A DNA stretch of 64,000 bases, taken from NCBI GenBank assembly GCA_964462525.1, contig CAYWWY010000003.1, positions 62,001 through 126,000 on the forward strand. Reading direction: 5' to 3'. The DNA is from CAYWWY01 sp964462525. GTDB taxonomy: Bacteria > Thermotogota > Thermotogae > MWEM01. Below the pieces are notes generated by a model. It had not been told where the DNA came from. It worked only from the letters and a program-made list of their open reading frames with translations, and did not search any database. Positions within the stretch are counted from its first letter, which is position 1. The number at the start of each line of letters is the position of its first letter. The translations under genes and the position numbers were made by a program. Below are positions 16,939 through 25,168 of the stretch, in pieces.

Positions 16939-19207
16939 AGCTGAATCCTCCCCATTCAAGGGTGCGCATGTTCCAACCGGTATCAAATCTCAAAAGCCCG
17001 AATCCAGGGATGGTAATCCTCATTCCAAACCCAAACGAAGCCAGCATTCGTTCAAACTGGAACTCGCTGCCATCATTAAAGGCCATTCCCGCATCGATAA
17101 ATCCAACCAGACCAAGCCCGACAGGATCTTGACGAATGATTTGATACCGATACTCCATATTTGCCGCAAGGGCGTATTGTCCCAATTGTGATCTTGAATC
17201 CAAAATCCCGCGCACCAATGCGCTCCGTGGTCCTCCAATCTTGTACTCTAGGACTTCCAGGGGATTATAGAGAATTTCTCCTGCAAAGAGCCGCCCAGCA
17301 AAGGTATGATCCCTCCATGGGGTCCAAAACCCTCGGACAAACTGGCGCATCTGGAACCAATCTTCTGTGGCTCCCAAACCGGAGTATTCTCCGCGAATAT
17401 AGAACTCATATCCCGATGTCGGACTGGTTAAATCATCTCGGGTGTCAAAGCTGTAGTTGAGCCCCAAGACAGTAACGATCCCCGAAGGGGCTATTGTGGT
17501 CGCTGTGGCGGGAACCTCATGGCGGTTGAAACTCCCCCAGGTCACATCAGCGCCTAAGAAGTGAAAGTCACCAATCCGAAGGCCCACATTGGGAACGATC
17601 CGGAACGAATCGACTTCAAATCGGACAGGAATCCGTTCATCTTCGTCTCGGAAATACCTGAGGTCCCATTTTCGGCTGTAGTTCAAACTGATGCCCGCGT
17701 CGAAATTGGAGCCAAATAGGTTTTTAATGGCGTACGAAAAACCGAATTCGGGTTGACGACCCAAAACAGCGTTCAGCGAAATGGTTTCCCCTTGACCGGT
17801 GGGATTGATCCATTCAAAACTCATGTTTCCGGAAATCTGCTGAATGACCGATCCTTCAATGGAAGGATCGAAGGTAAGACCAGCATTCATGGTTAAGGGA
17901 TAAGGAGATTCCTCCAAAGTGATGACAAAAATGGTGCCTGGGGAATTCCGAGCGAATCCGATCGGTTCCATCCGGATATCTGAAAAGTATTGTGTTCGAT
18001 TGAGATTAATGTAGGTTTGAACCCAATCACGTTCTGTAACTGGTTGTCCAGGCTTCAGTCGGACCTCCCGCATTACCAAATCCTCTCTTGTTTTTGTTAG
18101 GCCTCGAATCCGGATTTCTTGCACCACTGATTCGGTGATGGTGAAGGTAAGCGTTTGGGTTGACGTGCTATAGGTTGGATGGATGAGTACGACGGGATAG
18201 CCCGCATCTTTGTATCGATAAACCATCAACTCGGTATCGCGCAGGACATCCATCAACACGGTCGTTGGGTTATATGGGCTTCGTAACCCCGGCATTAGCT
18301 CGGCGTGGGATAGTAGGGTATTTCCTTTGATGATCACCTCTTGAACCGGATGGTCTTTGGGAACGACCGGGTTCAATTGAATCTTGAGAACAAGATATAC
18401 CCCATGTTCTCCTGTCTCCAGCGGCTCTTCCAGCGCGTTGAAATACATTTCTGTTTCAGGCCCATACAGACCGGTATTGTAGAGTGAGTTCAGCGCAAGC
18501 TGAAGGGTTAGCAACTTTGGATAGCATACCGCTTTATTCCGAAAAATTCTCCAGAAATCCGCATAGAAGTCTTTCAAAAGTTCTAATTGCATAATGTCCT
18601 TGACTTCCTGCAATGTGATGTCTCCCATTTCTCCGGTAATCTGGATGTCGTAGAGTCCATATTCAATGACTTTAATTTCCAGTTTCCCTTCCGGGATGAA
18701 AAATTGCCCATTCGGTGCGATCTCCATGTTGGTTCGCACTTCGATCAATTGAGGGATATATCCTTGGTTGGAATAATAGGTCCGGATCGCGTTCGTGCTT
18801 CGAATCAGCATCTTATGATTAAACGCTCGATCTTTTTTGATCTGGATTAATGGGTTCAAATCAGCAACACGCACAACATTAGAACCATTGATCCTTACAG
18901 TGATATCGCTGACAAATGGGTGTTCCACCAGTTCAAAAACGATCATCTTAACGTCGCCAATGTAGGGAGCCAAGCGATACGAAACCGATTGAAAGTATCC
19001 CATATCTTCAATTAGAAAGATATCCTGTTCGATCTGTTCAATCGTTACCCGCGCTCCTTCTTTGGTGTTTCGGATCACCTCTTGGATCTCATAGGTCGGA
19101 ATGGTTGTATTTCCCGCAATCTCCACAAGCCCAATCGAATTGGACCATCCAATAACCGCAAGAGAAATGAGTAGAATGATTCCTGTCCATATTCGGATTC
19201 TCTTCAT
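16916..19207 (-). CDS. bamA: Outer-membrane assembly protein BamA/Omp85 family
   Basis: About 763 residues. A signal peptide (RIWTGIILLISLAVIGWSNS) is followed by roughly 410 residues of POTRA-like repeats (for example VVQEIRIRGLTKTREDLVMRE and PVQEVIIKGNTLLSHAEL). A 16-strand-type barrel begins near MNAGLTFDPS and ends in the beta-signal FSFGFGQMF with terminal Phe. BamA inserts beta-barrel proteins into the outer membrane, so the host is diderm. The start could also be a TTG three codons upstream (19216), which has the better SD (AAGGGGG). The 3' end overlaps the next gene by 23 bases. Confidence 0.93.
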   Translation of the reverse strand: MKRIRIWTGIILLISLAVIGWSNSIGLVEIAGNTTIPTYEIQEVIRNTKEGARVTIEQIEQDIFLIEDMGYFQSVSYRLAPYIGDVKMIVFELVEHPFVSDITVRINGSNVVRVADLNPLIQIKKDRAFNHKMLIRSTNAIRTYYSNQGYIPQLIEVRTNMEIAPNGQFFIPEGKLEIKVIEYGLYDIQITGEMGDITLQEVKDIMQLELLKDFYADFWRIFRNKAVCYPKLLTLQLALNSLYNTGLYGPETEMYFNALEEPLETGEHGVYLVLKIQLNPVVPKDHPVQEVIIKGNTLLSHAELMPGLRSPYNPTTVLMDVLRDTELMVYRYKDAGYPVVLIHPTYSTSTQTLTFTITESVVQEIRIRGLTKTREDLVMREVRLKPGQPVTERDWVQTYINLNRTQYFSDIRMEPIGFARNSPGTIFVITLEESPYPLTMNAGLTFDPSIEGSVIQQISGNMSFEWINPTGQGETISLNAVLGRQPEFGFSYAIKNLFGSNFDAGISLNYSRKWDLRYFRDEDERIPVRFEVDSFRIVPNVGLRIGDFHFLGADVTWGSFNRHEVPATATTIAPSGIVTVLGLNYSFDTRDDLTSPTSGYEFYIRGEYSGLGATEDWFQMRQFVRGFWTPWRDHTFAGRLFAGEILYNPLEVLEYKIGGPRSALVRGILDSRSQLGQYALAANMEYRYQIIRQDPVGLGLVGFIDAGMAFNDGSEFQFERMLASFGFGMRITIPGFGLLRFDTGWNMRTLEWGGFSFGFGQMF

Positions 19208-19274
19208 TGATAGCAAAGTCCTGTCCCCCTTGATCATCCAAGTATGTGTAACTGATCTAAATTGCCGGCGTTCC

Positions 19275-19697
19275 TTACGATCCAACCTTTTTCAGTATTT
19301 TGGGTCGAAACTTTCCCCGCATGGTACGATCGATCCCTCGAAGCGCAAGAAATCCCAAGGAAAGAGGGAGCAAAGACCACAAAAGCGATTGAATATCCGA
19401 AAGCTGAAAGATCTCACTGGTAAGAAAAAGCGAGATGATAAAGAGGATGGTAGGAATCCCGTAGGTCAGAAATGCCAACCGCGTCACGGGCGTTTGGGGT
19501 ATTTCCACTTCCAACTCATCCATCGCTTGGATGCTCATTCCATTAGGGCATTCAATATGGAGCTCCAACTTTTTTGGCACTCCGCAAATCGACGAAGATG
19601 GGCAGGATCCACATGCTGTCGTCCGTTCCTTTTCTACGATCGCCACCGTTTTTCCCTTTTCCTGTTCGACGCGCATAACACGAAATACTTCGATCAC
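19275..19697 (-). CDS. RseC/SoxR-reducing-complex-like membrane protein
   Basis: 140 residues starting at GTG. The N-terminal half has the RseC cysteine cluster ACGSCPSSSIC, then a small beta domain. Two membrane helices follow (RLAFLTYGIPTILFIISLFLT and SLLWSLLPLSLGFLAL) and a basic tail. Family members act with the Rnf/Rsx electron-transfer complex or in sigma-E control; neither partner is visible here, so the role is open. It lies in the long train between the transglycosylase and bamA. Confidence 0.85.
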   Translation of the reverse strand: MIEVFRVMRVEQEKGKTVAIVEKERTTACGSCPSSSICGVPKKLELHIECPNGMSIQAMDELEVEIPQTPVTRLAFLTYGIPTILFIISLFLTSEIFQLSDIQSLLWSLLPLSLGFLALRGIDRTMRGKFRPKILKKVGS

Positions 19698-19733
19698 TCG
19701 ACTGCTCCAATCGATTCATTCAAACCATCTTTA

Positions 19734-20732
19734 CTAGAATCGGATCAAAATACCCAAATAGGGTATCCATCGATCCCGACAGCGGATCCCAGCATAAACC
19801 TCAAATCCCTTATGGACTTCATATCCAAGTTGGAACCGCCAATCTTCTTGTCTCATCCGAATCAAAAGCATCCATGGTTGACAGACAGATGAAAACTCCC
19901 AAGACAACTGCTCGGAATCGCTCGAAAAAACCAAGGAAAGGGTTTGATTCCAGGTGTTGGATCTCACCTGAATCCCAGAGATCCATTCATCGTTATATCC
20001 GCAAACCAACTGAACTTTTGGATGGATGAACCATTCCTGATAAAAAAACGGGAACGTCCGTTGACCAACGTCAATTCCGATCGCAGTCGAACCAAACCAG
20101 AAGGTAGGAAAAACGGAAATGAATCGAAATGAGTCTGGTTCCCCAGTTCGGACATCGCCTTGGACAGAAACCCATATGTAGTCGCGTAAACCGACCCGAC
20201 TCCCATTGGCATATTGACGACTAAATTCCTTGATTTGATGCACATAGTCGCGGGCAGGCGTTTCAGACAAAGGGTCTTTTCCCGATTGCACGATCTTTGT
20301 GACCGTGCCGGTCCCCATATGATAGGCAGCCAGCGCAAGGTCTTTGGAACCAAATTGGCGTTCCAGACCTTCTACATACTCCAGGACGCGCACACCCCCA
20401 TAGGGATAGAACGGATTGATCATCCCCATTTCTTCTGCTGTAAATGGCTTGGTTTGAAAGATCCCGAGCGCATATGAGGGTGAAATCGAATGAATGATAA
20501 ACGAAGATTCCCTCTGAATCAACCCCCCGAGGATTGGATCTTCGATCCGAATCGATAACCCGGTTTGAAATGTCCTTCTAAAGGTCATTTGCAGTGAAAA
20601 TTCGGTTATTCCTCCCTGGAAAGAAACAAAGGGCCGAGGTTGATACAAAAGATTTGTGGGGAAAAACCCAACAACCCCTTTGGCCATAAGGAGCACAATC
20701 GCAAACCAACAGATCCTTCTCCAAGCACTAAT
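19734..20732 (-). CDS. Lytic transglycosylase (SLT domain) with a beta-rich C-terminal half
   Basis: About 332 residues. A signal-like helix (WFAIVLLMAKGVVGFF) is followed by an SLT/goose-lysozyme-type domain: catalytic Glu in LIQRESSFIIHSISPSYALGI, then AAYHMGTGTVTK. Such enzymes cut the glycan strands of peptidoglycan. The last 130 residues or so are alternating strands rich in aromatics and end in ILIRF, like an outer-membrane barrel segment. The start is uncertain: the frame overlaps the end of hypD, and the candidates are ATT at 20732 (SD CAGGAG) or GTG at 20696 (no SD). I use the former since it keeps the signal peptide intact. Confidence 0.8.
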   Translation of the reverse strand: MSAWRRICWFAIVLLMAKGVVGFFPTNLLYQPRPFVSFQGGITEFSLQMTFRRTFQTGLSIRIEDPILGGLIQRESSFIIHSISPSYALGIFQTKPFTAEEMGMINPFYPYGGVRVLEYVEGLERQFGSKDLALAAYHMGTGTVTKIVQSGKDPLSETPARDYVHQIKEFSRQYANGSRVGLRDYIWVSVQGDVRTGEPDSFRFISVFPTFWFGSTAIGIDVGQRTFPFFYQEWFIHPKVQLVCGYNDEWISGIQVRSNTWNQTLSLVFSSDSEQLSWEFSSVCQPWMLLIRMRQEDWRFQLGYEVHKGFEVYAGIRCRDRWIPYLGILIRF

Positions 20733-23097
20733 GAAGATGCTCCTGTTCCTGAAGCGTTCGCGAAATAATCTCTTCCTGATGCAATCGGTCCAAATGGATG
20801 AAATAATCGCTGTATCCAGCGACTCGGACCAGAAGATCGGCATATTGTTCCGGATCTTTTTGCGCGGAGCGTAACGTCTTCGTATCAACAACATTGAACT
20901 GGATATGGTGGCCTCCCTGACGGAAATAACTCCGGATTAGGTGGGCAATTTTTTGGATTCCCTCTCGCTCCGTGAACAAAGAGGGAGAAAACCGTTGATT
21001 GAGGAGTGTTCCTCCCGTTTTTGCCTGATCCATCCGGGAAAGGGAACGAATCACTGCCGTCGGTCCATTCCGATCCGCTCCATGAGACGGAGAGGTTCCA
21101 TCTGAAATGGGAAGCCCCTTATGACGCCCATTCGGTGTTGCCCCTGTCTTTGTTCCAAAATAGACATGACAGGTCGTCGAAAGGAAGTTGATATGGTATT
21201 TTCCCCCAACACTATCGGGTTTTCCATCTATCATTTCGAACAAAGAACAGAAAACCCGTTCCATCAGATGATCCGCTTGTGGATCATCATTTCCAAAAAA
21301 TGGGGTATGATTCCAAAGGAGTTGCCGCAGAGGTTCTTCCTCGCAGAAATCCTGATTCATCGCATGAATGATTTGACCCATCGCAAGGTCCTTTCGTTCA
21401 TACACATGGGTCTGAAGCGCGGAGAGACTGTCGGTGACCGTACCAATTCCACAGCATTGGATGTAGTGGGTATTATATCTTGCGCCTCCTTGATAGTAGT
21501 CTTTGCCTTTTTGGATGCAATCAGCGATTAGCACCGACAAAAAAGGAGCTGGCATTTCGTTGACATAAGCCTGTTCCAGCAGATGATTGGCTTCCATCTT
21601 GATATGGATCGCGTAGTTCAGTTGTTTCTCAAAAGCGCGATACAAAAGGTCAAAGGAATCCATTTGATTGGGATCGCCACAAGAAAGGCCCACCTGTTTT
21701 CCACTGAATCGATCGATCCCTTGATTCAAGGTTAGTTCCAGGATTTTGGGAAGGTTTAGGTACCCAGTCAAGATATAGGCCTCTTTGCCAAAAGCGCCAG
21801 TTTCGATACACCCACTTGTCCCTCCTTCTCTGGCATCCTCCAGGGTTTTTCCCATCCCCACCATCTCTTGAACCACCAGATCTGAATTGAACACAGACGG
21901 GTACCCAAAGCCGCGGGCGATTACCGCGCAAGCCCGTTCGAGAAAGTGTTGGGGGGATTTCTGGCTGATTTGAATGTTAAACCCGGGCTGCAAAAGGTGA
22001 ACCTCTTCGGCAATGTCCAACAAAAGATAGGAAAGGTCATTGACCCCATCGCTTCCATTGCGCAGCAGGCCACCCAAATTGATGTTTGTGAAATCATTGT
22101 ATGTCCCGCTTTCTTGGGCTGTAACACCCACTTTTGGGGGGGCTGGTTGATTGTTGAATTTGATCCACAAACAGCTGATCAGTTCTCGTGCTTCTTCTTG
22201 CGTAAGCCGGCCTTCTTCCAGATCGTTCTGATAAAAAGGATACAGATGCTGATCCAAATGCCCCGGATTCATGGCATCCCATCCGTTTAGCTCCATGATG
22301 GTCCCCAAATGCAAAAACCAATAGGTCTGCAAGGCTTCGTGCAAATCTTGCGGGGCATGTTCCGGAACTCGAGCGCAAACCCGCGCGATCGTACGAAGCT
22401 CTTCTCTCCTTTTGGGATCTTTTTCTTGGCTGGTCATTTGATTGGCCAATTCAGAATGCCGGTGGGCGAACAGAATGATGGCATCGCACGCAATTTCCAT
22501 AGCCATCAGCTGGTTCTGCTTTTCGTAAGCGTGGGGATCGGTGCCGCGATCCAAAGTGTTCAAATGATCGCGAATCTCTTGCTTCCAATCTTTGATTCCT
22601 TTTTGATAAATTCGGCCGTCAAGGGTTGTATGGCCAGGAGCGCGCTGTTCCATGAATTCAGTAAAAACTCCTGCCTCATACAACAGATGCCATGGTTCGG
22701 AAAATAAGGGGAGAAGCCGATCCCGCATGGATCTTCCTTCCCAAAAGGGAATCACTTTCGTTTTATAGGCTTCAAAGACCTGAGGCGGAACATGATATGC
22801 CGTCATCTCCCGATCATTCAACACCTGAAGATCGTTCAGACTATGGCATGTGAGCTCAGGAAAGGTCGGCACCGCTTTGGGAAAAGGACCCCGCTCTCCG
22901 ACAATCCATTCGTCCGCTCCAATATATAGCCTTTGTTTCGCACACAGTTCGCGGAAACTCAGCGCCCGCAAGATCGGTATCGGTACTTTTCCCAATTGGT
23001 CTTTGTAAAATTCCGTTATTATTTCGGCTCGTTCATGGGAAATTGTAGGCTTTGCTCGGTAGCTTTCTTCTCGCAACCGTTGCACCCTAGGTGTCAT
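20728..23097 (-). CDS. hypD: trans-4-hydroxy-L-proline dehydratase (glycyl radical enzyme)
   Basis: 789 residues from the ATG at 23095-23097 (SD GGAGGAGAGG). It removes water from trans-4-hydroxy-L-proline to give pyrroline-5-carboxylate. The glycyl-radical motif is RVAGYSD (Gly761) and the thiyl Cys430 lies in GGTSGCIETGAFGKEAY, not the PFL Cys-Cys pair. The active-site residues I recall for C. difficile HypD (F152, H160, D278, S334, F340, C434, E436, Y450, T645, G765) are all matched here at a constant offset of four (F148, H156, D274, S330, F336, C430, E432, Y446, T641, G761). The activase gene is directly upstream and overlaps. No proC is present in the window. Confidence 0.93.
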   Translation of the reverse strand: MTPRVQRLREESYRAKPTISHERAEIITEFYKDQLGKVPIPILRALSFRELCAKQRLYIGADEWIVGERGPFPKAVPTFPELTCHSLNDLQVLNDREMTAYHVPPQVFEAYKTKVIPFWEGRSMRDRLLPLFSEPWHLLYEAGVFTEFMEQRAPGHTTLDGRIYQKGIKDWKQEIRDHLNTLDRGTDPHAYEKQNQLMAMEIACDAIILFAHRHSELANQMTSQEKDPKRREELRTIARVCARVPEHAPQDLHEALQTYWFLHLGTIMELNGWDAMNPGHLDQHLYPFYQNDLEEGRLTQEEARELISCLWIKFNNQPAPPKVGVTAQESGTYNDFTNINLGGLLRNGSDGVNDLSYLLLDIAEEVHLLQPGFNIQISQKSPQHFLERACAVIARGFGYPSVFNSDLVVQEMVGMGKTLEDAREGGTSGCIETGAFGKEAYILTGYLNLPKILELTLNQGIDRFSGKQVGLSCGDPNQMDSFDLLYRAFEKQLNYAIHIKMEANHLLEQAYVNEMPAPFLSVLIADCIQKGKDYYQGGARYNTHYIQCCGIGTVTDSLSALQTHVYERKDLAMGQIIHAMNQDFCEEEPLRQLLWNHTPFFGNDDPQADHLMERVFCSLFEMIDGKPDSVGGKYHINFLSTTCHVYFGTKTGATPNGRHKGLPISDGTSPSHGADRNGPTAVIRSLSRMDQAKTGGTLLNQRFSPSLFTEREGIQKIAHLIRSYFRQGGHHIQFNVVDTKTLRSAQKDPEQYADLLVRVAGYSDYFIHLDRLHQEEIISRTLQEQEHLH

Positions 23098-23941
23098 TAT
23101 CCTCTCCTCCGTTTCTCCGCGCAGGAAACCCTTTTTTGCGCAAGTCAATCAACCACTGTTTGGAAGATTGTTCTGAGGCTGCTGTGTCAAAAGTGTCTTG
23201 GGCAATACCGATCTTCCGGGCTTTTCCGGTGCCCCACGAATGATAAGGCATCAACTGAATATGATCCATTCGGTCCAATCCTTCCAAAATTTGGATGGTG
23301 CGCTTTCGATTCTCCTCTCCATCGTTCATTCCAAATATGATTGGGATCCGGATGGCATAAGGGATTGTGGTCATTCGATCCAAGTATGCAAGATTCCGGA
23401 GAATCCTCTCGTTGCTGGTTCCTGTGCAAAAAAGATGAAGTTCTTTGGATGCAGCTTTGATATCGAACAAAACCCAATCTGTAAGGGAAAGGACCGATCG
23501 AAATAGGTCCAAATCAGCATATCCACTTGTATCCAACGTGCGGTGGATTCCTTTCATACCGAAAGACTCCCACAGTTCGATCGTGAATTGCGGTTGGGTC
23601 AATGGTTCCCCGCCAGAAAGCGTAACACCGCCTTCGGATTCTTCATAGAAAACCCGGTCTCTCATCACCAACGTAACTACCTCATCGACCCTCATAGAAC
23701 GGCCTACCAACTCTCGAGCGCCTGTCGGGCAGGTATACAGACCTTGCGCCGATCCACGGCATTGACCACAATCAATGCACCGTTCTGGTGTGAAAAGGAT
23801 CTGAGCTTCCTGTGCCTGGCTCTCCGGGTTGTGACACCACCGGCAGCGGAGCGGGCACCCTTTCAAAAAAACGGTCGTTCGGATGCCATTCCCATCATCG
23901 GTCGCAAACCGTTTGATCAGGAAAATGGACGCGCTCTCCAT
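23087..23941 (-). CDS. Glycyl-radical-enzyme activating protein (radical SAM), HypD activase
   Basis: 284-residue radical SAM protein that installs the glycyl radical on its partner. The SAM-cluster cysteines are in KGCPLRCRWCHNPES (Cys29, 33, 36). An inserted ferredoxin-like Cys-rich stretch (CIDCGQCRG and a later Cys) can bind a further 4Fe-4S cluster. TLSGGEPLTQP is the family's glycine-rich motif. Its stop overlaps the hypD start region, so the pairing with HypD is clear. Its ATG overlaps the stop of the M50 protease gene by one base. Confidence 0.94.
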   Translation of the reverse strand: MESASIFLIKRFATDDGNGIRTTVFLKGCPLRCRWCHNPESQAQEAQILFTPERCIDCGQCRGSAQGLYTCPTGARELVGRSMRVDEVVTLVMRDRVFYEESEGGVTLSGGEPLTQPQFTIELWESFGMKGIHRTLDTSGYADLDLFRSVLSLTDWVLFDIKAASKELHLFCTGTSNERILRNLAYLDRMTTIPYAIRIPIIFGMNDGEENRKRTIQILEGLDRMDHIQLMPYHSWGTGKARKIGIAQDTFDTAASEQSSKQWLIDLRKKGFPARRNGGEDNDT

Positions 23942-24591
23942 TAGAACCCGTGAACAAGGGAATTAGACATATTCATGAACAAAGAGTATAATCCTTGGGT
24001 AGGCAACAGAATCACTGCGGATCCGTTGGGTACGAACCGAACCAGAAGAATGAAACCAATGAGGATCATGAATTGCTGCCGTTCAATTCGGTCAAAAATA
24101 CCGTTCCATCGCATCGGAAACACTCCACGCATCACCTTGAATCCATCCAAAGGCGGAATTGGGAAGAGATTGAAGATGAACAAAACACAGTTCAAAAGGA
24201 CGATGGTTTGCAGGATGTATCGGATATTTGCTAGAAAATGAGAATCCGCGTTCGCAAAGCGACCAACCAAGGCACAGATCAAAGAGAAGAAGAAAGCAAC
24301 AACAAGGTTTGAAAGGGGCCCCATAATGGATACAAGAATTTGGGCTTTATGGTAGTTCCGGTACGCGCGTGGATTGATCAAAACGGGTTTGCCCCACCCG
24401 AAACCAACAAGGAGAAAGGCAAAGAATCCGAACCAGTCGATGTGGGCAATCGGATTCAGGGTTAGTCTTCCTTGCGATCTTGGGGTACTGTCTCCCAGAA
24501 GATCTGCGGTTTTAGCGTGAGAGAATTCATGAATTCCAATGGCTATCAAAATGGCGGGAATTAACAAGAGTTTGTCAACAATCAGTTCCAT
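23941..24591 (-). CDS. Site-2-protease-family (M50) membrane metalloprotease
   Basis: 216 residues from ATG at 24589-24591 (SD AAGGAAGGAG). The zinc motif is IGIHEFSHAKTAD (His21, Glu22, His25) and the third ligand lies in NLFPIPPLDGFKVM. The four to five helices and short length place it in the compact YwhC/Rip-like group without PDZ domain. These cut transmembrane substrates, but the target cannot be predicted. It is the first gene after the good promoter at 24638-24666 and is coupled to the activase gene, so it heads the long leftward train. Confidence 0.9.
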   Translation of the reverse strand: MELIVDKLLLIPAILIAIGIHEFSHAKTADLLGDSTPRSQGRLTLNPIAHIDWFGFFAFLLVGFGWGKPVLINPRAYRNYHKAQILVSIMGPLSNLVVAFFFSLICALVGRFANADSHFLANIRYILQTIVLLNCVLFIFNLFPIPPLDGFKVMRGVFPMRWNGIFDRIERQQFMILIGFILLVRFVPNGSAVILLPTQGLYSLFMNMSNSLVHGF

Positions 24592-24637
24592 ATCGGCCCT
24601 ATTCTCCTTCCTTTGAGTGGCTCGATGTCTCGAAAAT

Positions 24638-24666
24638 AGTATAACAGCGAAACTATGAAAAGTCAA
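24638..24666 (-). promoter_or_regulatory. Promoter of the M50-hypD-bamA-secA-lspA train
   Basis: Minus strand: TTGACT at 24661-24666, a 17-base spacer, and TATACT at 24638-24643, about 47 bases before the M50 ATG. It is the only clear promoter I see for the next 13 kb of leftward genes. Confidence 0.75.
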
Positions 24667-25099
24667 TACCCTTTGCGTCGGACAGAATGAACAAGGGGTT
24701 TGGAATGGTTCTATTGTTCTATGAATAGAGGTAGTCTTCATAGTAGATCGGTCGGTTATCCGTTCAAAAATCCGGAAAAGGGGAAGGGATCCAAAGAGAA
24801 AAGCCGTCGGTTTTTGTCGAAAAAAATGAGGTCCGTCGAATCCATAAAGAACGGACTGATCAAAAAGGGGTTTTCGACAGAAGGTTCAACGCATTCATAA
24901 AAATCATTCATAAAGCGAATGAGTTTTCGACGGGATCCGTAGAAAAAGAAGTCAATCGCGCAGGAACATAGGTTCAATGAAAAAGATTGTTAGGATGACG
25001 AATCGTTTTCGACGGCAGTGTTGAGGCAATCGAACAGAAAAGTGTAACATAACCTTATCATCCCTTCGGAAGAGCATCGGCATTTCTTTATGGATTTGA
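24667..25099. other. Intergenic region with short repeated motifs, no convincing gene
   Basis: 433 bases between divergent promoters. TTTTCGACRG occurs three times on the plus strand, starting at 24871, 24924 and 25006. CATTCATAAA occurs twice at about 24892 and 24905. GTCCGT and ACGGAC form an inverted repeat around 24832-24857. Two overlapping ORFs of 66 and 73 codons on opposite strands lack proper SDs and protein-like character. It may be a regulatory region for the opp operon or a decayed gene. Confidence 0.5.
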
Positions 25100-25128
25100 T
25101 TGGAACCGTATCATTCCTGTGGTATAAT
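25100..25128 (+). promoter_or_regulatory. Promoter of the opp operon
   Basis: TTGGAA at 25100-25105, 17-base spacer, TATAAT at 25123-25128 with the TGTGG extension. It lies about 40 bases before the substrate-binding-protein start. Confidence 0.7.
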
Positions 25129-25168
25129 CTCGAAAAAAATAGATCCATATCTTTGTGTAGGAGGTGGC

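Noticed and set aside
20728..23097. Pyruvate formate-lyase
   Set aside because: There is a single active-site Cys in SGCIETG and no Cys-Cys pair; active-site positions match HypD throughout.
24700..24977. Overlapping ORFs of 66 codons (+) and 73 codons (-) in the gap before the opp operon
   Set aside because: Neither has a proper SD or protein-like composition, and both are crossed by repeat motifs; not called as genes.
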